Part shown: piece after piece, positions 10,743 through 22,230 of the stretch
Layout of the letters: every line of letters begins with the position of its first letter
Numbering within the stretch: position 1 is the first letter of the stretch
Source of the DNA: Pristionchus mayeri
Taxonomy: Eukaryota; Nematoda; Chromadorea; Rhabditida; Neodiplogasteridae
DNA: 64,000 bases
Assembly (NCBI GenBank): GCA_036245805.1
Contig: BTRK01000004.1
Span: 40,946,907 to 41,010,906, forward strand
Reading direction: 5' to 3'
The notes under the pieces: generated by a model
Told to the model about the DNA's origin: nothing
Databases searched by the model: none
Seen by the model: only the letters and a program-made list of their open reading frames with translations
Position numbers and translations under genes: made by a program

Positions 10743-13700
10743 ATGGGAGGTACGACTCTCTCGGCCGGAGCAGCGAAGAGAAAGCGTCAAGGCACTGCAC
10801 AGCGGATACTCGAAGCAGGAGGGAACACGGCGAAGAGATTGAAGGACGACGTGCACAAGAAGACGCTCCAGGTGAGCCTCTAATTATATACGCACATAGG
10901 GGCTCATTTGCGTAAGAATCGGACTAGTTCAGTCAAAAAGTCAAATCTCTGAAACTCTGGGTTTTGGGGTTATCTGTCATGCTGATCACGATAATCGGAA
11001 GGGATGGCAGAACAACAGAAAAAAATACAAACAAACAAAATCGTTCTGGGGCATGACATCTTGAGGGATGCACTGAAGTATCGGGCCCATAAAACCTAAG
11101 GGCTATGATTCTTTAGACGCCGTATAAACTCAAAAAATTGAAAAATTGGACAGAAAAAAGTGTATTCAGAATCGAGTGGAATTGGCTCAGAATTTTTTCA
11201 TACTCGGAAAATCCCAAATTGATTCGAAAAGCTCAGAAAATATGATTTTTCCCCATTTTCGCATATATTGATAATTTCAACTTGCTCGATGGCCGTGCCA
11301 TATAATAAGAGGTGAATTTCATAATGCTGGCGCGAACACTCCTTCCACCATAGCAAAGAGCCATAAATATATCTCTATAGTAGGTAAGATCAAAGGATGT
11401 CAAAGGATCAAAGATCAAAGGATCAAAGGATAAGATTTTTTCCATAAATGCGTACGTAACTATAGAAATGAAGCAAATTAGTAATAAATACTAGATCGAC
11501 TGACATTTACATCATCCAATCTCCGAATCGGTCCAGCGCTATTGCTGATAACAGTGAAATTTGCAAGATGCATTATAATCAGATAAAAATTTAATCTCAA
11601 CAGTAAATGTCGATTGAATCTAAATATGCATCTCACTTTCAGACCATGCTCGCGCAAATAACACTCATGCCCACATTCACATAGGAAAGCGAAACCTGCC
11701 TGTAAATTTAATTCAAAAATAATCACAGAACAAAAATAGCAACTAACCAGAATCGGTGTTGTGGAATGAACATTTCTGAGATTCGCCTCCCATCCATGTA
11801 GAGAATTTGATCGATACTACAAACATCCTAATTTATAAGGAATCGAATGGATATCGAAACATTGATTATACGAACTATCTTACTTCACACTCAGGGCATT
11901 CCATTTCCATAGCACTTCTCTTCAATGAATTGTCATATTTCTTCGACAACTGTACTCAAGAATACCTTTTGATGAACGAACCTCTCGTCTGAAATATTTG
12001 CATTTTTTATATTTTCAAATATTACTTTCAAAAAATATCTACGTTTACATTCTTCATCTCAGATATAGCGCTCTTTTTCTTAACAACTGGTTCGTCTTCT
12101 TCATCAGAATAAACAGAATAACATTGAAATTCAGAGGTCTGGAGACTTCTCTCTACGGTCTTTCACGTTTCTCCGGTTGAATCGACTTGGATGATTTGTT
12201 GGAGAAATATTACCAACACAGCTGAAACGAACCTGAGAGAAATCAGCGGGATGGATAATCTCATCTTCCTTATTCTTTTCTCCATCGATCAGATCATCGG
12301 CCATAGAATCAAAATCTTCCAAATTCTAAATGAAATGAATCCTCTCGATAAAGTCCCAAAAACAAAATACAATATAAGAGATCACGAGTCAGTGGATGAA
12401 AAAAGCACCCCGCGAGTACAATTCTCAAAAGTTTTCACCGTTTTGGCAGATCTTATGAGGGGATAATACCCTAGAGAGATGATTTCGAAAACATAGGTCA
12501 TTGGTGCCAGAGCCCGCATTTAGGAATTTCCCGTTCTTAAACCTGGCCATGTTGTATTTCAGCTTCGAAGCTAGAGAGCTAGAGGGGTGGCATCGGGCTC
12601 AAAATGTGCGGACAATTATTTCCAGTAGCTTTTCTTGACCAAGATGATTGGACAACATTGAAAAACTATGTGATTAAAAAACCATTTTCCATCCTAAACA
12701 AGAAAAGATTTTTTCTCTATCAAGCGGAAAAGCTATACAGATGTTTACTGCAGAATATGGAAGAAGAAGTGTGCATATGCGATAATAAATTATACAAAGC
12801 AAAATTGTTTTTTTGACAATTTTCACTCATACATGGCATACTGAAGAAAAAGTATTAGTGTTTATTTAAAATTTTTGTCATTTATTTTTCTAAGGTTTCC
12901 AAACTTTTGTTGGAGTGATGCACACATCAAAAATTATCTTTTGAAGGATGTGATTACGAGTATGTAATCGATATGGCAAAATTTCAGGTATTGTTTACTT
13001 TGAGTTGTTTTGTTTTAAGGTATTGTTTTTTAAGTTGTTTACTGACACCTGCTCGCAATCTCATCATTCAAAAGATAATTTTCGGGGTGGCGGACATTAC
13101 CGCAAAGGAGTACCATTCGCTTGACAGAAGGAGTAGCTACATGGGTGTTGTTGCATTGTTACCAGTATGTGCTCCCCTCATGTGCATATATAATTCTTGT
13201 TACCAGGCGATCTTGAGTTTCACTCCAAATCAACGTATAGTTCATGGTTTAGGGATTTTCATGAACCCCTATACATTGAAACTCATAATCGCCTGCTAAC
13301 AAGAATTATATATGAACATGAGGGGGAGCACATACTGGTAACAATGCAACAACTCCCATGTAGCTACTCCTTCCTTCAAGCGAATGGTACTTCGTTGCGG
13401 AAATGTCCCCCCACCCTAATTTTCGACCTGTACACCACTCCGATTAAAATATGGAAAATTTAGAAGAATAAATGACAAAAATGAAAATATCAATTTTTAA
13501 AACTTTTTCTTCAGTATGCCATGTTTGAGTGAAAATTGCCAAAAAGGCCCATCCTCAATTTTGCTTTGCATAATTTATTAACGCGTATACACACTTATTC
13601 TTCCATATTATACAGTAAAACTGTATAGCCCTTCCACTTGATAAAATATTTTTTTTTTTTTGCATGAAAAATGTTTTTTTAATCACATAGTTTTTCAATG

Positions 13701-16700
13701 TTGTCCAATCATCTTGGTCAAACGAGAAAAGTTACTGGGAATAATTTTCCGCGAATTTTGAGCCCAATACCGCCTGTCTAGCTCTCTAGCTTGGAAGCTG
13801 AAATACAACATATCATCTCCTTCTTCTTTGATAAGAATATCATCTTCGTGCACCCCGAGTCTATCTGAAAATTAGCTCACACAATTAAGAGACCGTCGAC
13901 CAGAGAACGTAATAACTGTGCAGGGGTCCACGGATGGCCAAAAATTCGATAAATTCCAAACTTTTTTCTGAAGTGTGGGTGCCGAATGCTGATTGGCGGC
14001 CACAATGACTAAGGTTAGGGGTCGATTTTGAAAAAGTTACAGGTACCCCCATTTTGGAGGTCGAAAAAGTCGATATCTTGGAATGGTATGTGATATAGAT
14101 TTTCTGGTGTATTTTCACGCGTAGAAAACGAATTTCGATATCCGAATGCGAGAAAATGCGAAATAAAAAAAGTTAAGCCCGAAAAACCACTTTTTCGTCT
14201 AAATAATCGAGTACATCGATCTAAAAATGTCCGAGGTGCACATTCTCGATACGATTTTCGGAATCTACGTGAAAAGATATGTCTATTGTGAAATTTTCAG
14301 AATTTTAAAAATGACGACTTTTTAGATATTGCGATCCAAACTATGAAAAATACGTCAATTTGCTGAACATGGGTTCGCATGGCCCCGAAAATTTTCGCCC
14401 CCTATAGTTCTACAGGTCTAAAAACAATTCGTTATGTCTTATACAATCATTATAATCATATTTCTACTTCGAAAAAGCGAGAAAATCAGAAATCAGAAAA
14501 AAAACATTCATACAATATTCAAAAACAACATGGAAATATTTTCATAATTTAAAGAAGCGCATCACCCACAATATGACTGTTTCCCCCATGATTTTTCCCT
14601 TTCAACTGAATAATCGCAACCAAAACTTAACTTAAAGTGCGAAGAACGATAAAACTGAATAAAATGTGTTCTATGTACTTCCACGCTTGCCAATAATAAT
14701 AGTAGGAACAATACATAAAGACACACAGCGTAGGTTTGTGGTGGTTCCTGAGATGGCCTTCATATCCATGAATACTCATCGGATAGGATATATCATACAG
14801 AAGACACTTCGGAGTATCCTAAATAAAAAAAAATTGAAAACTCTTTCTCTTATAAAGATTAGATGAAAAAATATAACTGGGTCTAGAGAATAATTGTTAA
14901 AGTTGGTTACAAAATTTAAAGAAAAACAAGTTGATTATCACAAAAAACGACGTCGACTGACCTTCGCATCATCTAATCTCCGAATCGGTCCTTCTCGCTT
15001 GCGGATAAGTGTGAAATTTGCAAGATCGCACTACAATCAGCCAAAATAGATTAATAATAATATAGTAGTCTCCCTAAAGATTTTTAAGTGCATCTCATCG
15101 TCATAATATGCTTGTGAGATTAACACCCCTGCCCGCATTTACACGGAAGAGCTAACCCCGCCTGAATATTGTTCCTAAATTCCAGTATTTATGTTTTTTT
15201 AATTAAAAGGGTTCATTATAGTAAAATGACCTCGTCTGAGATGATTCATAAATCCGTTCACATAATTTGACCGAAACTGCAATTTTTTCGCTCTACAAAT
15301 TATTAAATTTAAATATTTAAAAAAATAAATTTAAATCAAAATAAAGATACATAATAAACATGTAACCTAACGCCCATTGCACTACAAGTTATAAATATTA
15401 AGTACTAATACCGGCTAGAAATAAATTTAAGAGACTAAACAAAGCGAATATCGAAACCACAACGATCTTCTTCACTGAATACGCAATTAAAGAAGCAGCT
15501 AGCTACCCCTTTTTGTTGCCAACCCTTCTCAAAATAGTAAACTGTTCACCTTCATTGTGCTAAGCGAGAGATTTTCGTGAGGTAATTTCGAAGGAGCAAG
15601 CACACTTGAGGAACTTTCCATTCTGAACACTAATGGAGATATGATAAATGTATTGGAGAATCAAACCTCTTTTAGTGTGGATTTGTGATGACGTATGAGA
15701 TGATCGACATATCCAAGAATAGTCGATAGATGCGCTGTATAACAAAAAATACACTTCGGAGTTTCCTAAATTATCATATCTTTATTGTACGACTCAGGTG
15801 CTCAGCTTTTGCAATTCTCTGTTTAGCATGCTCCGCCTCCAATCAACCCGAAAAATGTTAATTATCGGAGCTTTATCAATGGGTCGCACTTAAGATTCAA
15901 TGAGCGATTTTCTCATTCTCGCAATTTACGCTATTTATTAAGCTATTGATAATATATAGTAAAAAATCGGAATAAAACGACTTTCAAATGGGCCAAAACA
16001 ACCCGAAAGAGCGAATTTGGCTGAGTTTGCCTATATTCTCGTGAGGTTTATCTATCGAATGATCCTAACCGTAGGTCTGCATCTTAATATTTGAAGATAT
16101 GACCACGTCAAATTAGTTGCAAAACTTCCGGTACTGTACAATGTGCACAAACATATATCATACAATATTCTTATTTATCGAAATATTTGTTAATTTCGTT
16201 TCAGGCGATTGATCGGTTCGCCACTCCACGAACAGCGGAAAAGTTGAAGACCGCCATTCTCTTCTCATTGACAGGGTGGATGTATCACTTCTGCTACATC
16301 AATCAGGAGAGGGCATACGCCCTGTGGAACGCGCTGAACTACTACGCCATGCGAGAGGGAGAGATCCATCGTCCCTTCCCCCGACTCGATGGAACTCGGC
16401 ATCTGGAGGATCAATCGATTCAGGTGTGTCAAGGCTGGCTTGGTACATCTACCTCCTAACGGGCGTTTGCGAGCGAGCAGGGGCGATCTTTCGCCCATGG
16501 GCACTAGAACGAATGAGAACTATGACGCCATGCCGCAATATATCAAAGGTGGTATGACGTCATAGGTCGCATCCGACGCAGTGCCGCCCCATCTAGATGA
16601 TATCGATTGATTTGGCCTGAGCATACAGATCTGTGAAATAGGCTTTCGGAAATACAAATAGCGTTAAAGGTATATTTTGAAGGTACCCGTTTAGGATGAG

Positions 16701-19700
16701 TCAATAGCTTCTCTAGAACCCGGGTTATGCGTTTTCTGCGTCAAATTTGCAGCAGCTGCTGCAACGAGGTACGACGTCGCAGCAGCTGCTGCAATACATA
16801 GTGGTAAAAAAATATGACGTAAAAAATTGCGCAATACTTTCCGGTGATATTGTATGTGCACGGAAGTCGTTTTATGTTGATAAGCCATAACCTTTCTAAA
16901 GTTTTTCCTTCATAATTTGTATTTCTGTGGCTGGTCGAGAGATTTGAGGCGAAGAAGGCGGTACCGATCCTGTCAATCGTAATACCTTATTATATCAGAT
17001 TTTGTGGTATTGTACATACGTGCAAAATTGCGATCGTTTTATTTTTATTTGTATTTGAAGAGGAAAGGGCTTCAGATAGTGGATGGCCGTAGAGCGGGTA
17101 GCTCAAGTTGCCAAGCGCGTGCAATAGAGATCAATGACAATTGTCTCCGTCAATCAACTTATCGGTCAACCGCATGATGCTATATCAGTGTGTTCGCCTG
17201 AGAATCGCTCATTTTCCGCCATTTCCGGTACAACAAAGGAAGATTACAGTTTATGATGGCCCTAAACATTGCCCATCCATTTCCAAATTGCATAATTGAA
17301 CGCGCTCAAACTTGCTCAAACTTTCGCACTATATTTACTCCACAAACTGTAATTCAAGTAGACGTTTCAATCCGTTTTTAAAAGAAAATTTATCGCCGGT
17401 GCCTTCATGATGCGCAAAATCTGTAGCTTGTTCATGCAAATTCAATTTTTGAAAATTTTTAGACTTTTTTAAAAACATTTTTCTCGAACACCGCTAGAGT
17501 GTTGATATGATGTATTTCTTTGTCAGTTCTAACCACGAACAAGAATTGAGTCGATATCGAGGTCGCGAAGATGTCGTTTTCAAGGAAAACTAAATAATCT
17601 TATACAGCGAAAGTCGCTCAGCTCACCACACATAATCGGCCATAAATGAACTAATTATGTGCCTCTATGCCTCCATCAGAGAAGAATTGCAACAGAGAAA
17701 TACAGAAATGGATGGATAAAGATATCCCTCTTTTGCATTACCGGAAGGCATGGGAGAATTTGGCGATTGATGATTCGATTTCTACGTCGTGATTCAACAT
17801 GCAAAGGAATCAGCGTGTCATTGAGAACTAGTTCCTCTCTCCTTTTTATCCGTAGCTCGCAGAGAAAGAAGCGGACAATAAAAGGGTGTGAAAATAAAAG
17901 TTTGCTTGTACTAGCAAAACTTATTAACTGACCAAAACAAAGCAAAACGTTGTTTTCGTAAGATCTAACATGAAATTTCAGTTTCTAAGAACGTAAAGAC
18001 ATAAGAAAACATCTTTTATCTATACTTTGGAGATATAGATTTTTCTCCACAACTTGACAATTTTGCTTACTTTGGATCACCAAATCACAAAAAAAATTTT
18101 TTTACCTTTAAATTTCTCCCAATGCATAACATTTCCCGTAGATTCTGAACATCTTATCGAAAAGATGCACCACGATCGTTTTTGAATGCATAGACACGAC
18201 TTTTCTGTCTAAAAAATGGGGTTTTCGTCTCATGAGTTACTTGATTTCGCACCGATTCGATCGGTGCAGACGTGTAGCCCAGCTGCACCAATAGAATAGG
18301 TATACAATCAAGTAGCCGATGAGAATCAGAACCCTTGAGAACCACAGGTTTTCGAAATTTCTACATGCAAGATATTTTCCGATTCCTAGAAGATCATGCA
18401 TTCATTTTCGCGCAGATTTTTTCTATTCTCATTACTAATAATTAGTCGAATTTGAGATAGGAAAAAAAACTGGATACTGAATTCTTCGAACTCAGTTCGG
18501 GATATTCTGTCGAGCGTGATCTCGACAGATATAGGATGTAATCATAGTTGCCCACGCCGCCGGCGACCCCCATGACCCCCTATTCATGGATGAGCACTGC
18601 CTGACACGTTTTTTGTCAGGCAGTGCTCAACGACGTATAGGGGTCATGGTCAAAAAATTGATGGTAGGTCATGGGTAGGTCAAGACTAAGTACTGTACCT
18701 ATCGATAGTACAGTACTTCCTGATACCGTATATAGCTACCGTAATCCCGACTATCGCCAACTAACTTTTTTTCAAAAAATTGAAAATACCGTACCCAAAT
18801 TAAAAAGTCAAAGTTCTGTACCCAATCGATAGTACAGTACCACCAGATACCGCATATGACTACCGAAACACCGATTATCGTGAACTAACTTTATTTCTAA
18901 GAAGTCAATACACAATCGATCTGGAATCGTGCCCGATCGATTGTACAGTAGCCAACTGACTACTCTAACCCAGTTCCTATCAGGAAGTACGGTACTATCG
19001 ATTGGTACACTACTTAGTCTTGACCTACCCATGACCTACCATCGATTTTTTTACCATGACCCCTATACGTCGTTGAGCACTGCCTGACAAAATGGCATGA
19101 ATAGGGGTTCATGGATTAGCACTGCCTGACAAGCCGCCGCCAGTGCTGGGCAACTATGGATGTAATATATGTTTTGAGTGGATAATTAAAATTTAGGGGG
19201 AGAAATGGGAGGCAGAGTTCTGCGACGTGCTGCCCCTCTACCCGGACGACGAGGACGATGGAGTAGGCGCTGCTCGAAAGTGAGATTCATTCGACCGAGT
19301 ACACTCTTTATCTATACGCAAAAAAACGAAGATCATTTTCAGAGAAAGAGTGCAAGATTTCTTCATATTCTTCGATTATTTTATGTTTTATGTGAGCTTA
19401 GCATAGTTATCTACGCCGGCGGCGACCCCCATGACCTATATCGATTTGAGGTGTGCAGTGCGAAACGACGTATAGGGGCTCATGGTAAAAAATCGATCTG
19501 TAGGTCAATGGTAGGTCAAGAATAGGTATCGTAGCCAATCGATAGTACAGTACTCACAGATACCGTATATCGCTACCGTAATTCCGAATTATTGCGAAAT
19601 GAGTGTCTTTTTAAAGTCCTGGTACCGTGTCTAATCGACTCTACAGTACCAAAGTGATTACCGCAACCTAGTTACTTATGGCGTGGAAATTTTCAAAGGA

Positions 19701-22230
19701 GAACTCGACGGAGAAAAAAGTTCTCCTTGCTGCCATTTCTGTTCTAGATGAGCTAGCGACTTGAAATTTGGGCACAGGGGTGGTTTTTTATTCAGGAACA
19801 TGTGTACTTCGTTAGGAGCCACAATATTGAGTATGAGCCGAGTTATTCAAAGTTCTCCCGAGTTCTCCTTCGATATCGCAGGAGATCTCGGGAGAACTTT
19901 GAATAACTCGGCTCAAACTCAATATTGTGGCTCCTAACGAAGTACACATGTTCCTGAATAAAAAACCACCCCTGTGCCCAAATTTCAAGTCGCTAGCTCA
20001 TCTAGAACTGAAATGGCAGCAAGGAGAACTTTTTTCTCCGTCGAGTTCTCCTTTGAAAATTTCCACGCCATTACATCGGTTGGTATACATCGGTTCGCAC
20101 TGATCCCCTCAAATCGAGGGGAGCAGAAATTTGAAATTTGTGTTACTGTAGTCCCACAGTGTAAGTTGGTACGGTAGTTGAACTTGATTACACCACGACC
20201 TGCTGCAACATTATCAATAGGGATGACAAAGGAAGGATGAGAAAAATCAAAAATCGATTGTTAAAATTAAAATATTATTTAACATCGTGATTTTGCTGGA
20301 AGAATGTGTTCATGGTACATACACCTGCATGTCCAAGCGTAATTAGCGGGGGTATCAATCGTCATTTGCATGCAAATTTTGAAAATCGAAAGTTAGCGAA
20401 AAACACCTATCCTTCCGGAAGGATTTTTCAATAACTCGGAAGGATGTAAACATTTCTGAACGTATAAGTATGGAAAAATGATCCTGAATAAATTTGGAAT
20501 CGACTGGAATCAACTCTTCCATATGTTTCCTACCTAATTAACATGTTACAACCGATTTTCGGAATTGAACATCTCGAAAAAAATCAGTACTTTGTTATCC
20601 CTAATTATCAACCATGAAACCTATACGTCGGGTGTTTGACTACGTTTTTTTTTGAGTGGCCAGTTCTGGTGGTAGGTCACTTCCCTTATTACAAACTGAT
20701 TTTATTTCAAGTAGCCGACACTTGATTGTTGTTTTCTCCAAAAGATTTTTTTTATTTTAATTATTTAGTTAGTAACCAGAGGTACAAATGAAAGGAAAGA
20801 AAACGGTCTAAATGGACAAAAATTCGACTAAATCCAAAATATATTTATCAGGTTGGTGCAAAAGTTTCTCCCTTTTTTCAGAAATTTCATTTTTGCTTCC
20901 TCTGACCTCCAATGTTGATTAATTCTCATACGGTATTTTGCAATAAAAAGGTACATGAATACTCTTTATAACAAGCCGTGTCACAGTTCTCCACCATTAG
21001 CAGCGTCAATACAGCAATCTATCCAATTTGGTACAATTTATTTTCAAAGTGAATTTGTATAAGGTCATCGCTAAGTGGAGAAACGAGATAGGGGTTAATC
21101 ATACATACCAGTGTAAAGTATGCTAACTGGGCATGCGCATGTTCAGTATCACTGTGCCGTCATGCCAAGATGAGATGAGCGTCTAATTAGATAATTCAGC
21201 GAGATTAATTTCAGCAGAATTACATTTCATAGCCCCGAATGTTTAGCCATTGACTCAGAAAGCCATATTGTTGTGGACAATGAAGTCCTCGCTAGTCTTA
21301 ATATTACCCATAAACTTTATGAGGCTACATTTATCCATTCGTGAATAGCAGCATGATGCAGCAAAATTTCAACAAAATCAGCACTTTTCTTTTTCTAATT
21401 CCTAGTTTCCAACGCATTTTGAAAGTCGGATATTTTGTGATATTCTGAAAGAGCAACTTGAGTGGTATTACACATCAAGTGGGCAGAATCATATACTAGA
21501 TCGTATTCAAATGGGAGGGTCCAGCAAAGCAACCTAATAATCGTCATATTTTGACATTTTGACTTTTTCATTATTTATTCCCCTAATATGCTTTCCAAAA
21601 TTGAATTGATCCTGTACATATTATCTACATATGTGCCCACAACTAATGCTAAAAGAAAATTAAAGTCAGGCAAATATGGATAGAGAAAGTTTAAAAAATA
21701 TAAAAAATATAAGATAAACTTTTGCACCAACCTAATAATTGTCATTGTTTTATCAAGATTTTTTATTCAATTGTTATGCAACTTTAGCTTCTGTGATCAA
21801 TTTAATATTCCGCATTTTAAGAGATATAAAATGCTTGGATCTATCGCTCAATCGAAAATTGAAGTTTTTCGGACTCGAGTGCACCTCGTTTATCCATGCG
21901 TGATGTAGAGCACTAAAAAAACTCGACTGAGTACTTAAAATGTGCACTTTTGGGAGGATTTCCATTTTCGACCCAGTGCCAAGCATATGTTCATTCACTC
22001 AGTCTTACAGCCCTGCTATGCAATTTTCCATGAAATAGAAAATGTTTTTACTTGCATTTATTAAACTTTTGAAATTAAGCATCGGATCACTTTCTCAATG
22101 GATTGGCAAGGCGAAGGAGAGATGGAGCGAGTCGACGAACAAGAAGGAAGAAGTGCCCGCGCCAACCCCTCGAGATGCAAGAACCGTGCTCGTCGCAGAT
22201 GTTTGTGCCGATAAGAGCGCGGGACCGTTC
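10743..22230 (+). CDS. Multi-exon gene of unknown function with very long introns
   Basis: Four exons join in phase: 10743-10871 (ATG start, 43 codons), 16205-16423 (73 codons), 19197-19279 (phase 0 in, 2 out) and 22080-22230 (phase 2 in, 0 out). All but the third have clear TTTCAG or TTAAG acceptors and GTGAGC, GTGTGT, GTGAGA or GTAAGT donors. The N-terminus is basic with a KRKRQ nuclear-signal-like patch. Exon 2 carries a compact aromatic segment (GWMYHFCYINQERAYALWNA). Exon 3 ends with an acidic YPDDEDDG patch, and exon 4 is charged with a VPAPTP linker. I do not recognise the family. Introns of about 5.3, 2.8 and 2.8 kb are packed with foldback elements, in contrast to the compact F-box genes. 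It probably continues past 22230; 25362-25460 is a candidate last exon in phase. Confidence 0.55.
11045..11410 (-). repeat. Single-arm copy of the 55-57 kb foldback family
   Basis: The sequence from GGGCATGACATCTTGAGGGA through CATAAAACCTAAGGGCT, GCCGTATAAACTCAAAAA and GTGTATTCAGAATCGAGTGG to GGTGAATTTCATAATGCTGG matches the right arm of the foldback at 56300-56745. Only one arm is present here, so this is a solo or decayed copy. Confidence 0.7.
11478..12325 (-). pseudogene. Zinc-binding-like exon remnants, antisense to the long intron
   Basis: On the minus strand several splice-bounded fragments occur. 12325 to about 12230 encodes an acidic segment (MADDLIDGEKNKEDE). Near 11895-11925 is MECPECE followed by a GTAAGA donor. 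11645-11710 encodes FLCECGHECYLREHGLK between CAG and GTGAGA. 11500-11580 encodes NFTVI and GPIRRLDDVN. The last two have diverged counterparts at 15100-15175 and 14950-15035. CxxC and CxC spacing suggests zinc binding, but no complete finger is present and the pieces do not join into one clean frame. A decayed nested gene is the most likely reading. Confidence 0.35.
12540..13815. repeat. Foldback element of repeat family R1
   Basis: The left arm (about 12560-13200) and right arm (about 13250-13815) are diverged reverse complements. AAGATGATTGGACAACATTG is mirrored near 13705, and CATGGGTGTTGTTGCATTGT is mirrored near 13355. The outer block (TTTAGGAATTTCC, CAGCT...GAGCTAGA, CTCAAAATGTGCGG) recurs at 22725-23200, 31358-31470 and 47790-48300, defining a dispersed family. 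Confidence 0.7.
13980..14180 (+). repeat. Solo arm related to the 3.3-6.0 kb foldbacks
   Basis: Shares GATATAGATTTTCTGG, TTTTCACGCGTAGAA and TCCGAATGCGAGAAAATG with the two foldbacks at 3320-5990, with no matching inverted partner nearby. Confidence 0.55.
14710..14818 (-). pseudogene. Degenerate C2H2 zinc-finger-like exon
   Basis: After an acceptor TTTAG (minus strand, ending at 14819) the frame reads DTPKCLLYDISYPMS and then GYEGHLRNHHKPTL. It aligns with the exon at 15661-15765 but the second zinc-ligand cysteine is lost (KCLLYD against KCIFCY). The HLxxHH part is kept. It is antisense within the long first intron of the plus-strand gene and is probably a dead duplicate. Confidence 0.4.
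14945..15180 (-). pseudogene. Second copy of zinc-binding-like exon remnants
   Basis: Minus-strand fragments parallel those at 11478-11710. 15175-15100 reads GLALPCKCGQGC and then a stop, where the other copy keeps an open frame (FLCECGHECYLREHG). 15035-14950 reads NFTLI, GPIRRLDDAK and then a GTCAGT donor. The in-frame stop marks this copy as broken. Confidence 0.4.
15661..15765 (-). CDS. C2H2-like zinc-finger exon (possibly terminal)
   Basis: Between an acceptor AATTTAG and a stop TGA (the AAAGAG/GTTTGA boundary could also be a donor) the 34 codons read ETPKCIFCYTAHLSTI and then GYVDHLIRHHKSTL. CxxC and HxxxHH are zinc-ligand candidates. The Cys-to-His distance is longer than the classic 12 residues, so this may be an atypical finger. 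A related degenerate exon lies at 14710-14818. It is antisense to intron 1 of the 10.7-22.2 kb gene. Neighbouring exons are unclear. Confidence 0.4.
   Translation of the reverse strand, partial: ETPKCIFCYTAHLSTILGYVDHLIRHHKSTLKEV
16750..16794. repeat. Paired GCAGCAGCTGCTGC palindromes
   Basis: The 14-bp self-complementary word GCAGCAGCTGCTGC occurs twice, separated by about 17 bp (AACGAGGTACGACGTC). Each contains a CAGCTG E-box core. It lies in an intron 330 nt downstream of the exon ending at 16423. A function as a bHLH site pair is only a suggestion. Confidence 0.5.
16795..18540. other. Intron sequence with one weak exon candidate
   Basis: Mostly AT-rich intron. At 17672-17787 (+) a frame after CCATCAG reads NCNREIQKWMDKDIPLLHY and continues to TGA at 17787. 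It looks protein-like but does not fit in phase with the exon ending at 16423 unless a weak CAGAG acceptor is used, so I leave it out of the gene model. Confidence 0.3.
18545..19155. repeat. Foldback element with nested palindromes
   Basis: Outer arms carry GAGCACTGCCTGACA, ACGACGTATAGGGGTCATGG and GGTCATGGGTAGGTCAAGAC on the left and their reverse complements at 19010-19110. A small hairpin (GCACTGCCTGACACG ... GTCAGGCAGTGC) lies at 18594-18630. Many CGATAGTACAGTAC-type words follow. A partial relative is at 19410-19600. Confidence 0.7.
19680..20069. repeat. Near-perfect 390-bp inverted repeat (MITE-like)
   Basis: Starts GGCGTGGAAATTTTC and ends GAAAATTTCCACGCC. The two arms of about 190 bp match with only scattered differences, around a centre near 19874 (TTCGATATCGCAGGA). 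No open frame is conserved. No obvious target-site duplication is visible. The low divergence suggests recent insertion or arm-to-arm conversion. It lies in the intron between 19279 and 22080. Confidence 0.85.
20070..20847. other. Intron sequence, nothing recognised
   Basis: AT-rich sequence inside the long intron. I see no splice-supported frame, RNA gene or clear repeat. Confidence 0.4.
20849..21736. mobile_element. Degraded mariner-type element
   Basis: The left end reads TCAGGTTGGTGCAAAAGTTT and the right end is its inverse (AACTTTTGCACCAACCTAAT). This is the AGGTTGG(T/N)NCAAAAGT terminal signature of Tc1/mariner elements. Length is about 890 bp, shorter than a full mariner (about 1.3 kb). 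I found no intact transposase frame, so it is non-autonomous or decayed. A related TIR pair bounds 54458-56866. Confidence 0.65.

Noticed and set aside
20849..21736. Active mariner transposon
   Set aside because: TIRs are clear, but the interior is short and has no long open frame for a transposase.
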